Shown one piece after another: positions 26,071 through 34,502 of a DNA stretch of 64,000 nucleotides. The stretch is from assembly GCF_014202275.1 (NCBI RefSeq), contig NZ_JACHGF010000003.1:881455-945454 (forward strand). The letters are read 5' to 3'. Numbering within the stretch: the first letter of the stretch is position 1; each line of letters begins with the position of its first letter. Under the pieces are notes generated by a model. It was given only the letters and a program-made list of their open reading frames with translations. It searched no databases and had not been told where the DNA came from. This DNA comes from Rhabdobacter roseus (GTDB lineage: Bacteria > Bacteroidota > Bacteroidia > Cytophagales > Spirosomataceae). Made by a program: the position numbers and the translations under genes.

Positions 26071-27402
26071 ATGAAACGCCGAACTTTTCTTGAACAAAGT
26101 ACCCGTCTCTCCCTGGTCGCCGGGGCCTGGATGCTGGCTCCCGAAGGTACCTACGCGATGGACCGCCGGGGCGTCGCACGCCGCTCGGCCAACGAAAAAA
26201 TAACGGTAGCGCTGATCGGCTGCAACAACATGGGTTTTGGTATTTTGAGCCACGCCCTCAATAACCCCAATGTGGAGTGCGCCGCGCTCTGCGACATCGA
26301 CGAAAGCGTGCTCGACCGCCGCAGCGAAGACGTGGTGAAGAAGCAGGGCAAAAAACCGCAGCGTTACGGCGATTTTCGGAAACTACTGGAAAACAAAGAC
26401 ATCGACGCCGTGATCGTAGGTACCCCCGACCACTGGCACTGCCTGCCCATGATCTACGCCTGCGAGGCCGGGAAGGACGTCTACGTAGAAAAGCCCCTGG
26501 CCAACTCCATCGGTGAATGCAACCTGATGGTGAAAGCCGCCCGCCGCTACAACCGCGTGGTGCAGGTAGGGCAGCAGCAGCGCAGCGGAGAGCACTGGCA
26601 AAAACTCACGCAGTTTATTCAGGCAGGCGGCCTGGGACCGGTGCGGAAGGTACGTAGCTGGGCCAATTTCAACTACGCCGCCGGACGGCCCGCCGCGCCC
26701 GACCAGCCCGTGCCCGCGGGCGTGGACTTTGAGCGATGGCTCGGCCCCGCGCCCGCGCGCAGCTTCAACCCTACGCGCTTTCACGGCTCCTGGCGGCTCT
26801 TCTGGGACTACGGTGGTGGCCTCATGACCGACTGGGGCGCGCACCTGCTCGACATCGCCCTCTGGGCCAAAAACGTGAAGCAAGGCCCCCACGCCGTGAC
26901 GGCGGCGGGTGGCAACTTCCTAAACCAGGACCTGGCTCACGAAACCTTCGACACCCTAAGCGTCCTGTACCAGTTCGACGACTTTACCCTCAACTGGGAG
27001 CATAGCGCGGGCGTGCAGAAGGGTCCCTACGGTCGCTCCTACGGGCTGGAGTTTGTGGGCAACGACGCCACGCTGGTGATCGACCGCAACAGCTGGGAGG
27101 TTTTTCCAGAGTCCGACAAGGGTACTTTCAAAGCGCCGGAGCTGGCCGCCAAAGGCTGGAAGGAAAGCCACGCCGAGCACGTACGAAACTGGCTGGATTG
27201 CATCCGGGAGCGGAAGGAACCCAACTGCCCCATCGAAACCGGGCGGCTGGTGGCGCTCTACGCGCATCTGGGCAACATCGCCCTACGTACCAATTCGCAG
27301 CTGAACTGGGACGAAGCCACGCAGTCGTTTGGAAAAAATAAAGCCGCCAACGCCCTCATTACGCCCAGCTACCGCAAGCCCTGGGTACTTCCGAAAGTGT
27401 AA
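26071..27402 (+). CDS. Tat-exported Gfo/Idh/MocA-family oxidoreductase
   Basis: A protein of about 443 residues with a twin-arginine signal (MKRRTFLEQSTRLSLVAGAW). The NAD(P)-binding Rossmann motif reads ALIGCNNMGFGIL, followed by VGTPDHWHCLPMIYACEAGKDVYVEKPLA with the family EKP motif, and WDYGGGLMTDWGAHLLDIALW. Periplasmic members carry their own nicotinamide cofactor and oxidise or rearrange sugars. I start at ATG 26071. It lies 26 bases after the ThuA/PQQ gene, supporting a shared sugar pathway. Confidence 0.92.
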   Translation: MKRRTFLEQSTRLSLVAGAWMLAPEGTYAMDRRGVARRSANEKITVALIGCNNMGFGILSHALNNPNVECAALCDIDESVLDRRSEDVVKKQGKKPQRYGDFRKLLENKDIDAVIVGTPDHWHCLPMIYACEAGKDVYVEKPLANSIGECNLMVKAARRYNRVVQVGQQQRSGEHWQKLTQFIQAGGLGPVRKVRSWANFNYAAGRPAAPDQPVPAGVDFERWLGPAPARSFNPTRFHGSWRLFWDYGGGLMTDWGAHLLDIALWAKNVKQGPHAVTAAGGNFLNQDLAHETFDTLSVLYQFDDFTLNWEHSAGVQKGPYGRSYGLEFVGNDATLVIDRNSWEVFPESDKGTFKAPELAAKGWKESHAEHVRNWLDCIRERKEPNCPIETGRLVALYAHLGNIALRTNSQLNWDEATQSFGKNKAANALITPSYRKPWVLPKV

Positions 27403-27446
27403 AGGGTAGTTGTAGGGGTACTTTAAATGCAAGAGAAAAAGTACCC

Positions 27447-28382
27447 CTACACCTGCACCCCCACCTGCTCTCCTACCGAGCGCACGTAGGCCGCCGCCTG
27501 GCGGTATTCGTCGGCGGTGCTGAGGTGCTCCAGCATGAGCGGGATGTCGCGCAGGCGGCTGAGCTCGGTCAGGAACACGGTGTAGTCGAGGGTACCCAGG
27601 CCGGGGCGGCACTCAAAAAGCTGCGGCGTGTAGGTATCTTCTTTCAGGATAATGTCCTTGCCGTGGCAGCTCCGGATGTGCGGCCCCAGCTTTTTGAAAC
27701 ACTCTCGGATCAGCGCCGCGTTGTCGTAAAAGCTCCGCGGGCTCACGATCAGGTTCATGGGGTCCAGGTGGACGCCAAACCGTGGGTGGTCGATGGCCTT
27801 GACGAGCCGCAGGTAGGAGTCGGCCGAGTCGGGGTAGGTCCAGGGCATGGGCTCCAGCGCAAAGTAGGTACGGGTAGGCTGCACCTCGGCCAGGATCTTG
27901 CGCGTCACCTCCACGATTTCGTCAAAGGTACTTTCGGTTAAATTATCCTTGTGCGGCCCCGCCCAGTGTTGGGGGTTTTTGGAGCCACTGATGTTGACAC
28001 AGCAGTTGGCCCCGATGGCCTCGGCCAGCGCCAGGGAATCCACACATTTTTTGAAGGCTTCACCGGCCATTTTCGCGTCCGGACTGATGGGATTGCTCCA
28101 GGCTCCTACCTCCGCGATCACGATCCCGGCCTGGCGGGCGGCCTGCGCGTAGGCCTTGATGAGCTCGGGCGCTGTCCCTACCGGTACCGGACAGTAGGCC
28201 GCCCGGTAGCCTTCTTTCCGCAGCGCCGCCACCCATTCGTCGGGGTTCTGGTACTTTTCAAAGAGCGGTCCGCCCAGGCGTACGTAGGGTTTGGGGGCCG
28301 CGCCAAACGCAGGCAAAGTGGCGGTCAGTCCGGCCAGGGCGGCTGCCTGGATAGCTTTTTTGGTGAAAGTTCGGCGATCCAT
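27447..28382 (-). CDS. Sugar phosphate isomerase/epimerase-like TIM barrel, Tat-exported
   Basis: A protein of about 311 residues of the xylose-isomerase-like TIM-barrel family. It has a twin-arginine start (MDRRTFTKKAIQAAALAGL), then the barrel with metal-binding candidates in ALEPMPWTYPDS, RFGVHLDPMN, SCHGKDI and FLTELSRL. Relatives interconvert keto sugars or polyols. It is convergent with the Gfo/Idh/MocA gene and divergent from the DUF2264 gene; the shared neighbourhood suggests one sugar pathway. I start at ATG 28382; an in-frame upstream codon at 28397 would spoil the signal peptide. Confidence 0.87.
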   Translation of the reverse strand: MDRRTFTKKAIQAAALAGLTATLPAFGAAPKPYVRLGGPLFEKYQNPDEWVAALRKEGYRAAYCPVPVGTAPELIKAYAQAARQAGIVIAEVGAWSNPISPDAKMAGEAFKKCVDSLALAEAIGANCCVNISGSKNPQHWAGPHKDNLTESTFDEIVEVTRKILAEVQPTRTYFALEPMPWTYPDSADSYLRLVKAIDHPRFGVHLDPMNLIVSPRSFYDNAALIRECFKKLGPHIRSCHGKDIILKEDTYTPQLFECRPGLGTLDYTVFLTELSRLRDIPLMLEHLSTADEYRQAAAYVRSVGEQVGVQV

Positions 28383-28543
28383 ACGGATAGTTAGCAAGAA
28401 GGAAAGCTCCGGGTGGCCTAGGTTTTCAGGTACCTGAGCGTTAGGTTTGGGGTAGTTTGGGCTTTTAGATACAAAGCTCCGCCAACGCCCAAGCTACTGC
28501 CGGTGCGCCCGGATAAATTCGTTACCGCTTTAACTACTATTTC

Positions 28544-29755
28544 ATGCTTCGTCGATTTTTTCTCAAATCCCTAAGTACCACTCCCTTTTTGGGCTTAGCG
28601 GGCTTTGCGCCCTCGCTGGCTCCTTCGGACCGCCAATACTGGGTGAGCCACCTGGACAAACTCGCCCGGCCCGTGCTGGAAAACCTGGCCAACAACCGCC
28701 TGAAGGCTACCATGCCCGTGGAGGAGAAAAAAAACGCCAACCGCGCGTCGGTATCGCACCTGGAAGCTTTTGGCCGCCTGATGGCGGGCATTGGCCCCTG
28801 GCTCAACCGCAGCGACATCACCGACCCCACTGAGCAGCAACTACACGTCCAATGTACCCAGTGGGCCCGGCAAGCCCTCGACAACGCCACCAATCCCGCG
28901 GCCGCCGATTTCATGAATTTTAAAGAAGGCGGCCAGCCGCTGGTGGACGCGGCCTTCCTGGCGCACGGGCTCGTACGGGCACCCCGGCTGTGGGAGAGTA
29001 TGCCGGAATCGGTCAAGAAAAACACCGCCGCGGCTTTGCTCAGCAGCCGGATCATCCGCCCTGGCCCCAGCAACTGGCTGCTGTTCAGCGGTATGGTGGA
29101 GGCTTTCTTTGCCAAGTACGGATACGACTACGACAAAATGCGGCTCGACTACGCCATCCGCCAGCACGAGCAGTGGTACAAGGGCGACGGCATCTACGGC
29201 GACGGGGCCAACTTCCACTGGGACTACTACAACAGCTTCGTGATCCAGCCGTTCCTGTACGACATCCTGACCGAGATCGTGCCCAAGGAGCGCGTATACC
29301 AGAAAATGTACGAAGACGTGACCAAGCGCGCCGTGCGCTACGCGGCAGTGCAGGAGCGGCTCATCGCGCCCGACGGTACCTACCCCGTTATTGGGCGCTC
29401 CATCGTGTACCGGGCCGGGGCGTTTCAGCACCTGGCCAACATGGCCCTGCACGAAAAACTACCCGAGGGCGTCAGTCCCGCCCAGGTACGCAGCGCCCTG
29501 ACGGCGGTGATCAAAAAAACGACCGAGAGCCCGGCCAACTTCGACAAAAACGGCTGGCTGACCATCGGGCTGAACGGCCACCAGCCAGGCCTGGGCGAGT
29601 CGTACATCTCGACGGGTAGTTTGTACCTCTGCGCCGAGGTACTTTTGCCGCTGGGCTTGCCCGAGGGCCACGCCTTCTGGTCGGGTGCTGCCACCGACTG
29701 GACCTCCCGGAAGGTATGGAGTGGCACCGACCTCCCCGCCGACCACGCGATTTGA
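28544..29755 (+). CDS. DUF2264-domain exported protein
   Basis: A 403-residue protein beginning with an RR-containing export signal (MLRRFFLKSLSTTPFLGLAGFAP). The rest is an alpha/alpha toroid of the DUF2264 type: SHLEAFGRLMAGIGPWL, YDKMRLDYAIRQHEQWYKGDG, and GDGANFHWDYYNSFVIQPFLYDIL. Relatives occur in polysaccharide utilisation regions and are thought to act on unsaturated or acidic glycans, without firm biochemistry. It is followed by a nucleoside-type MFS gene on the same strand. Confidence 0.86.
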   Translation: MLRRFFLKSLSTTPFLGLAGFAPSLAPSDRQYWVSHLDKLARPVLENLANNRLKATMPVEEKKNANRASVSHLEAFGRLMAGIGPWLNRSDITDPTEQQLHVQCTQWARQALDNATNPAAADFMNFKEGGQPLVDAAFLAHGLVRAPRLWESMPESVKKNTAAALLSSRIIRPGPSNWLLFSGMVEAFFAKYGYDYDKMRLDYAIRQHEQWYKGDGIYGDGANFHWDYYNSFVIQPFLYDILTEIVPKERVYQKMYEDVTKRAVRYAAVQERLIAPDGTYPVIGRSIVYRAGAFQHLANMALHEKLPEGVSPAQVRSALTAVIKKTTESPANFDKNGWLTIGLNGHQPGLGESYISTGSLYLCAEVLLPLGLPEGHAFWSGAATDWTSRKVWSGTDLPADHAI

Positions 29756-29884
29756 GCACGCTATGGCATTTATTTAACCAAAAATGAGTAGCTTGCTTTG
29801 GCAAGTACCTTGGGATTGTACTTAGCCAATAACCTATAAAAAGTAACCCATTTACACTTAAACTCTCCTCCGGATTTCCGCTTT

Positions 29885-31099
29885 ATGAAAACCAGCGTTC
29901 GCCTCCAGCTCATGGCCATGATGTTCCTCCAATTTTTTGTGTGGGGAGCGTGGTACGGCCAAATGAGCAAGTACCTTTTTACCCAGCTGGGCGCCACGGG
30001 CGTGCAAGTAGGTAGTGCCTACGCGGCTTTTTCCATCGCCATGATCATCTCCCCTTTTTTCGTGGGGATGATCGCCGACCGGTACTTTGCCGCCCAGAAG
30101 GTATTGGGGGTACTTAACCTGGCCGGAGCCGCCATGCTTTTTCTTTTAACCCAATCCACCAACGTCGACACCTTTTTCTGGTATATTCTGGCCTACTGCC
30201 TCACCTTTGCGCCTACGCTGGCACTCACCAGCTCCATTGCCATGCAGCAAATGGTGAGCTCGGAGAAGGAGTTTCCCGCCATTCGGGTCATGGGGACCAT
30301 CGCCTGGATCGCCGTGACCAACCTCGTGGGCTACTACGCCCTGGGCGACAACGTGGCCATCTTCGAGATTGCTATGTACGCCGCGCTGGTGCTGGGCGTC
30401 TTTGCGTTCTTTTTGCCCAATACCCCCCCCAAACCCGCGCGAAGTACCTCCTTCGCCGACATCGTGGGGCTGGATGCCTTCAAGCTTTTCAAAGATCGCT
30501 CCTTCACCATCTTCTTTATTTCGTCGGTGCTGATCTGCATTCCGCTGTCGTTTTACTACGCCATGGCCAACCCTTCGCTCACCGACTCGGGCATGACCAA
30601 CGTGGAAAATAAAATGTCGCTCGGGCAGATTTCGGAGGTAGTTTTCATGCTGCTGATCCCGCTCGCTTACAGCCGCTGGGGCGTAAAATGGATGCTCATC
30701 GTGGGACTCCTGGCCTGGATTGCCCGGTTCATTGGCTTTGGCTACGGCGACGCCGCTTCCAGCGAATGGCTGCTGTACCTGGCCATCGTGCTGCACGGGG
30801 TTTGCTACGATTTCTTCTTTGTAACGGGGCAAATCTACACCGACAATAAAGCCGGGGCCAAGATCAAATCGTCGGCGCAGGGACTCATCAGCATCGCTAC
30901 CTACGGCATCGGGATGGGCATTGGCTCCTGGGTCGCGGGTGTAGTGGCTGATCTTTATACCGTCGACGGCGTCAAAGATTGGACGAGTATCTGGATGGTA
31001 CCGGCAGGTATTGCGGCGGTGGTGCTGGTGCTGTTTGTGGTATTTTTTGTAGATAACAAAACCAAAGCGTCGACGGTAGAAGAAATAGCTACCGCCTAG
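29885..31099 (+). CDS. MFS transporter of the nucleoside:H+ symporter (NupG/XapB-like) family
   Basis: A 404-residue protein with about 12 membrane helices. The start (LQLMAMMFLQFFVWGAWYGQMSKYLF) and FVGMIADRYFAAQKVLG are typical of the NHS family. In Bacteroidota such transporters accompany Gfo/Idh/MocA and isomerase genes and probably carry sugars or glycosides, not only nucleosides. A terminator-like hairpin follows at 31135-31183. A 512-codon open frame on the opposite strand across this gene is a compositional shadow. Confidence 0.88.
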   Translation: MKTSVRLQLMAMMFLQFFVWGAWYGQMSKYLFTQLGATGVQVGSAYAAFSIAMIISPFFVGMIADRYFAAQKVLGVLNLAGAAMLFLLTQSTNVDTFFWYILAYCLTFAPTLALTSSIAMQQMVSSEKEFPAIRVMGTIAWIAVTNLVGYYALGDNVAIFEIAMYAALVLGVFAFFLPNTPPKPARSTSFADIVGLDAFKLFKDRSFTIFFISSVLICIPLSFYYAMANPSLTDSGMTNVENKMSLGQISEVVFMLLIPLAYSRWGVKWMLIVGLLAWIARFIGFGYGDAASSEWLLYLAIVLHGVCYDFFFVTGQIYTDNKAGAKIKSSAQGLISIATYGIGMGIGSWVAGVVADLYTVDGVKDWTSIWMVPAGIAAVVLVLFVVFFVDNKTKASTVEEIATA

Positions 31100-31134
31100 T
31101 GCAGTATTCCATGCGGCATTCTCAATAAAACAAA

Positions 31135-31183
31135 AAAGTACCCTCCGGGCGACGGTCAAGTACCTACCGCTGGAGGGTACTTT
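31135..31183 (+). terminator. Terminator-like hairpin after the MFS gene
   Basis: Perfect 12-bp arms AAAGTACCCTCC (31135-31146) and GGAGGGTACTTT (31172-31183), with an inner CGGT/ACCG pairing in the loop. It starts 35 bases after the stop of the transporter and 22 bases before exonuclease III. The arms are themselves the recurrent AAAGTACCC word and its reverse complement. Confidence 0.6.
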
Positions 31184-31204
31184 GTCAACGACCTTTCTTA
31201 CTTC

Positions 31205-31972
31205 ATGCAGGTACTTTCCTACAACGTCAACGGCATCCGGGCGGCCCTCAAAAACGGGCTGCTCGATTGGCTCGCCGACAAACCCTACGATATTCTCTGT
31301 TTTCAGGAAGTCAAAGCCACGCCCGACCAGGTGGATCTGTCGGGCTTCGAGGCGCTGGGCTACCGGGTGCTGGGCTGGCACGCCGCCGAAAAGAAAGGCT
31401 ACAGCGGCGTGGCCATCCTGTCGCGCCTCGCACCCGACCGCGTCGTGGACGGCTGCGGACTGTCGGTCTACGACTGCGAAGGCCGGATTCTGCGGGCCGA
31501 TTTCGGCGACCTGACGGTACTTAACTGCTACTTCCCGTCGGGTACCAGCGGGGAGGCTCGGCAGGGGGTGAAGATGCAGTTTCTGGATGATTTCAGCGAG
31601 TACGTACGGGTACTTCGGCAGGAACGTCCGCAGTTGATCGTCTGCGGCGACTACAACATTGCCCACACGCCCCTGGACATTCACGATCCGATCCGGAATA
31701 AAAATACAACGGGCTTCCTACCCGAGGAACGCGCCTGGATGACGCAGTGGTTCGATAGCGGCTTTACCGACGCCTACAGGTACCTCAACCCCAACCTCAT
31801 CGAGTACAGCTGGTGGAGCTACCGCGCCGGGGCCCGCACCAACAACAAGGGCTGGCGGATCGACTACCAGTCGGTCACCGACAACCTGCGCGAGCGGCTC
31901 GTCGCCTGCCGCCACCTGGGCCAGGCCATCCACTCCGACCACTGCCCCGTCTGGCTGCACCTGGCCGACTGA
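31205..31972 (+). CDS. xth: Exodeoxyribonuclease III / AP endonuclease
   Basis: A 255-residue endonuclease/exonuclease/phosphatase-fold enzyme for base-excision repair. Active-site blocks are all present: SYNVNGIRAAL (Asn), CFQEVKA (metal Glu), CGDYNIAHTPLDIHDP (Asp, Asn), and the C-terminal GWRIDYQSVT and HSDHCPVW (Asp-His). It cuts 5' of abasic sites and removes 3' blocks. It starts just after the hairpin of the transporter gene and is followed by a repeat element, so it is likely monocistronic. Confidence 0.93.
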   Translation: MQVLSYNVNGIRAALKNGLLDWLADKPYDILCFQEVKATPDQVDLSGFEALGYRVLGWHAAEKKGYSGVAILSRLAPDRVVDGCGLSVYDCEGRILRADFGDLTVLNCYFPSGTSGEARQGVKMQFLDDFSEYVRVLRQERPQLIVCGDYNIAHTPLDIHDPIRNKNTTGFLPEERAWMTQWFDSGFTDAYRYLNPNLIEYSWWSYRAGARTNNKGWRIDYQSVTDNLRERLVACRHLGQAIHSDHCPVWLHLAD

Positions 31973-31985
31973 AAGGCGCTTTTTG

Positions 31986-32226
31986 GCCTGGGGCATTGGG
32001 CAGAGGGCTTGGGGCATTGGGTACTTTAGGCAGAGGGTGTAGGCGGAGCTTTTTGAAGGTACTTTCTCAAAAGTACCTTCAAAAACTCCCTTTCTCCGCG
32101 GGAGAAAGGGCTGGGGATGGCCGCAATGGAATTGCCACAATGGAATTGAGGCTTTTAAGCATGAGGTACTTTTCGGAAAGTACCCTCTGCCCAATGCCCC
32201 ATGCCCTCTGCCCAACGGCCCTACGC
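31986..32226. repeat. Intergenic repeat element, copy 3 of 3, with terminal inverted repeats
   Basis: The clearest copy. The left end (31993-32040) contains GGGCATTGGGCAGAGGGC-type units, and the right end (32176-32226) is the near reverse complement (CCCTCTGCCCAATGCCCCAT). The centre is the palindrome at 32088-32110 plus a GGTACTTTCTCAAAAGTACC hairpin (32059-32078). The length is about 240 bases, with no coding capacity. This is the organisation of a small non-autonomous element or a large insulating hairpin. Confidence 0.72.
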
Positions 32227-32292
32227 CCCATGCTTTTTATTCTGGGGGGCAATTTGTATTTTTACGATATAGGTATCAAAAGGCGCGTAGCA

Positions 32293-32883
32293 ATGGAAAA
32301 TCCGGTCATTCTGAAAATGGGAGACATCATGAACGAGGAGGAATTCTTCCGATTCTGCCAAATGAATGATACCCTCAACCTTGAGCGCGATCAATACGGC
32401 AACATCATCGTCATGTCTCCAACCGGCTCCAATACAGGTAGTTTCAACCTACACCTGGCTAGCTCACTCTATAACTGGAACCTGGCCCAGGACTTTCCCG
32501 GCGAGGTATTTGACTCCTCCACGGGTTTTACGCTACCCAACGGGGCCGTACGCTCGCCCGATGTGTCGTGGGTACGGAAAGAAAAATGGGAGGTACTTTC
32601 GCCGGAAGATAAAGAGCGCTTTGCGCCGGTTTGCCCTGATTTTATCATCGAAGTACGTTCCCAGTCCGATGAACTACCCGCACTCCGAGACAAAATGGAA
32701 GAGTATATAGCCAACGGTTGTCAGCTGGGCTGGTTGATTGATCGCTTCAACCAAGAAGTATCCGTGTATCGCCCCCAGCAGTCGGTGGAGCAATTCGATA
32801 CGCTGGCTATTCGCTTATCAGGTGAGCCCGTATTGCCCGGTTTTGAAATAGACTTGAAAAAAATCATCAATCGCTTACGATAA
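32293..32883 (+). CDS. Uma2-family putative endonuclease (DUF820)
   Basis: A 196-residue protein of the Uma2 family (PD-(D/E)XK restriction-endonuclease fold). The family blocks are visible: ERDQYGNIIVMSPTGSNTG near the N-terminus, then LPNGAVRSPDVSWV, CPDFIIEVRSQSDELPALRDKMEEYIANGCQLGWLID with the E-x-K-like catalytic set, and GFEIDLKKI at the end. Function is unknown in general; copies are scattered and often mobile. A broken relative lies at 15974. It directly follows a repeat element. I start at ATG 32293. Confidence 0.88.
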   Translation: MENPVILKMGDIMNEEEFFRFCQMNDTLNLERDQYGNIIVMSPTGSNTGSFNLHLASSLYNWNLAQDFPGEVFDSSTGFTLPNGAVRSPDVSWVRKEKWEVLSPEDKERFAPVCPDFIIEVRSQSDELPALRDKMEEYIANGCQLGWLIDRFNQEVSVYRPQQSVEQFDTLAIRLSGEPVLPGFEIDLKKIINRLR

Positions 32884-32997
32884 TTTAAAAGCCGTGCATC
32901 CAGGGTACTTTTGCCACCAAGTACCCTGTGCCGCGCGGGAGGCGCCGCTGCCACGGTGGACCGCCCCAAACCCCATACCCTCTCGAACCCTTTGCCC

Positions 32998-33600
32998 ATG
33001 TCCCCTACGCTGCGCTACTACCTCATCTACAAGCCCTACGGCATGCTTTCGCAGTTTAGCCGCGAGGGCGACCACCCTACTCTGGCCGACCTGGACGCTG
33101 ACTTCCCGAAGGATGTGTACCCCGTAGGCAGGCTGGACGCCGACAGCGAAGGCTTGCTGCTGCTGACCAACGACAACCACCTCAAAACCCGCCTTCTCGA
33201 CCCCAAGCAGCGGCATTACCGCACCTACTACGTGCAAGTAGAGGGAGAAATCACCTCCGAAGCCTGCCAGCAACTGGCCACCGGCGTGCCGATCTCGATC
33301 AACGGCAAAAAGTACCTTACGCTCCCCGCCCACGCCACGCCCATCGAAGAGCCCGCCCTGCCCGAGCGCAACCCGCCCATTCGGGAGCGCAAGGCCATTC
33401 CTACCTCCTGGGTGGCCATTTCGCTGCACGAAGGCAAAAACCGCCAGGTACGCCGCATGACCGCCGCCGTGGGCTTTCCTACCTTGCGGCTGGTGCGCTG
33501 GGCCATCGGCGGGGTACTGCTGGGTACCATGCAGCCCGGCGAGGTACTTGAAGTACCGGCCGCGGAGCTTTTGCCGAAAATAGGAAAAGGTACCCGCTAA
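32998..33600 (+). CDS. rluE: Pseudouridine synthase, RluE/RsuA-like
   Basis: A 200-residue RNA pseudouridine synthase of the RsuA family. The start YYLIYKPYGMLSQF is the RluE-type N-terminus with no S4 domain. The catalytic motif is GRLDADSEGLLLLTND, with aspartate as nucleophile, and the C-terminal RNA-binding motif is EGKNRQVRRMTAAVGFPTLRLVR. It modifies one uridine of large-subunit rRNA. I start at ATG 32998 because upstream codons encode a low-quality extension. The RluE assignment over other RsuA members is likely but not certain. Confidence 0.88.
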   Translation: MSPTLRYYLIYKPYGMLSQFSREGDHPTLADLDADFPKDVYPVGRLDADSEGLLLLTNDNHLKTRLLDPKQRHYRTYYVQVEGEITSEACQQLATGVPISINGKKYLTLPAHATPIEEPALPERNPPIRERKAIPTSWVAISLHEGKNRQVRRMTAAVGFPTLRLVRWAIGGVLLGTMQPGEVLEVPAAELLPKIGKGTR

Positions 33601-33642
33601 GGTACCTTTCGTGAATGTATAGCAAGTACCCGAGTAGGTACT

Positions 33643-34380
33643 TTACGCAACGGGATGTTCCTGAAGCGCAATCTCCAGTTCCTTCTCGTTGGTCAGGTCC
33701 AGGCGCAGCGGTGTAATTGACACATAGCCATTCTCGACGGCCCAGCGGTCGGTCCCTTCTTCGGCGGGCTCCAGCGGAAACACCGTAAACCAGTAGTGCT
33801 TGCGGCCCATTGGGTCAATGCCCGGCTCGATCTTGCCGTCGTAGAGCCGTACCGACTGCCGCGTCCAGCGAATCCCCTGCGGGTTGGGCGGTAAGTTGAC
33901 GTTGATCAGGCACAGGTCGGGGTTTTCCAGCAGCAGCGCCAGTGCCTGCTCTACAAAGGGCTCCAGGGCCTCGAAGTCGGGATCTATCTTACCCGTAGAG
34001 GTACTGAAGGCAATGCCTTTCACGCCCAGCAGCACGGCTTGCTTGGCGGCCGCTAAGGTACCTGAGTGCCACATGGAGTTACCCAAGTTGAGGCCCAGGT
34101 TGATCCCCGACAGCACCACGTCGGTCTTGCTCCAGAGGTGCGTACCCAGCGCCACGCAGTCGGCCGGGGTACCATTGACGCGGTAGGCGTCGATGCCGTC
34201 AAATGGAATGGGTGATTTTCTATAAGAAAGGGGCCGGGAGGCCGTGATGGCGTGGCCCATGGATGACTGCTCTACGTCCGGAGCTACTACGCGTACTTCC
34301 CCAAAGCGGGTCGCTACTTTGGCCAGTGAGGCCAGCCCAGGGCTGTATATTCCGTCGTCGTTTGCTACTAAAATCCTCAT
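33643..34380 (-). CDS. surE: 5'/3'-nucleotidase SurE
   Basis: A 245-residue metal-dependent nucleotidase. The N-terminal MRILVANDDGIYSPGL carries the Asp-Asp metal pair, followed by VVAPDVEQSSMGHAIT and VLSGINLGLNLGNSMWHSGTLAAA with the conserved Asn. It dephosphorylates nucleoside monophosphates in stationary phase or stress. It is divergent from the lipid kinase gene, with 122 bases between their starts. Confidence 0.95.
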   Translation of the reverse strand: MRILVANDDGIYSPGLASLAKVATRFGEVRVVAPDVEQSSMGHAITASRPLSYRKSPIPFDGIDAYRVNGTPADCVALGTHLWSKTDVVLSGINLGLNLGNSMWHSGTLAAAKQAVLLGVKGIAFSTSTGKIDPDFEALEPFVEQALALLLENPDLCLINVNLPPNPQGIRWTRQSVRLYDGKIEPGIDPMGRKHYWFTVFPLEPAEEGTDRWAVENGYVSITPLRLDLTNEKELEIALQEHPVA

Positions 34381-34502
34381 AACGCTCTGTTCTGATTTGA
34401 TTCTCCTCCCCTATACGCAAAAACGTATGCCAGTTTAGGGGCTATTAGGTACACTTCTAGTATTCATCCCGGAAACGTATAGTCTAAAAGAGGGCACTAA
34501 CT

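Noticed and set aside
30146-31684. A 512-codon open frame on the minus strand opposite the MFS and exonuclease III genes
   Set aside because: Rich in His, Val, Gly and Arg in the manner of antisense frames in GC-rich DNA, with no domain, no leader and two well-supported genes on the other strand.
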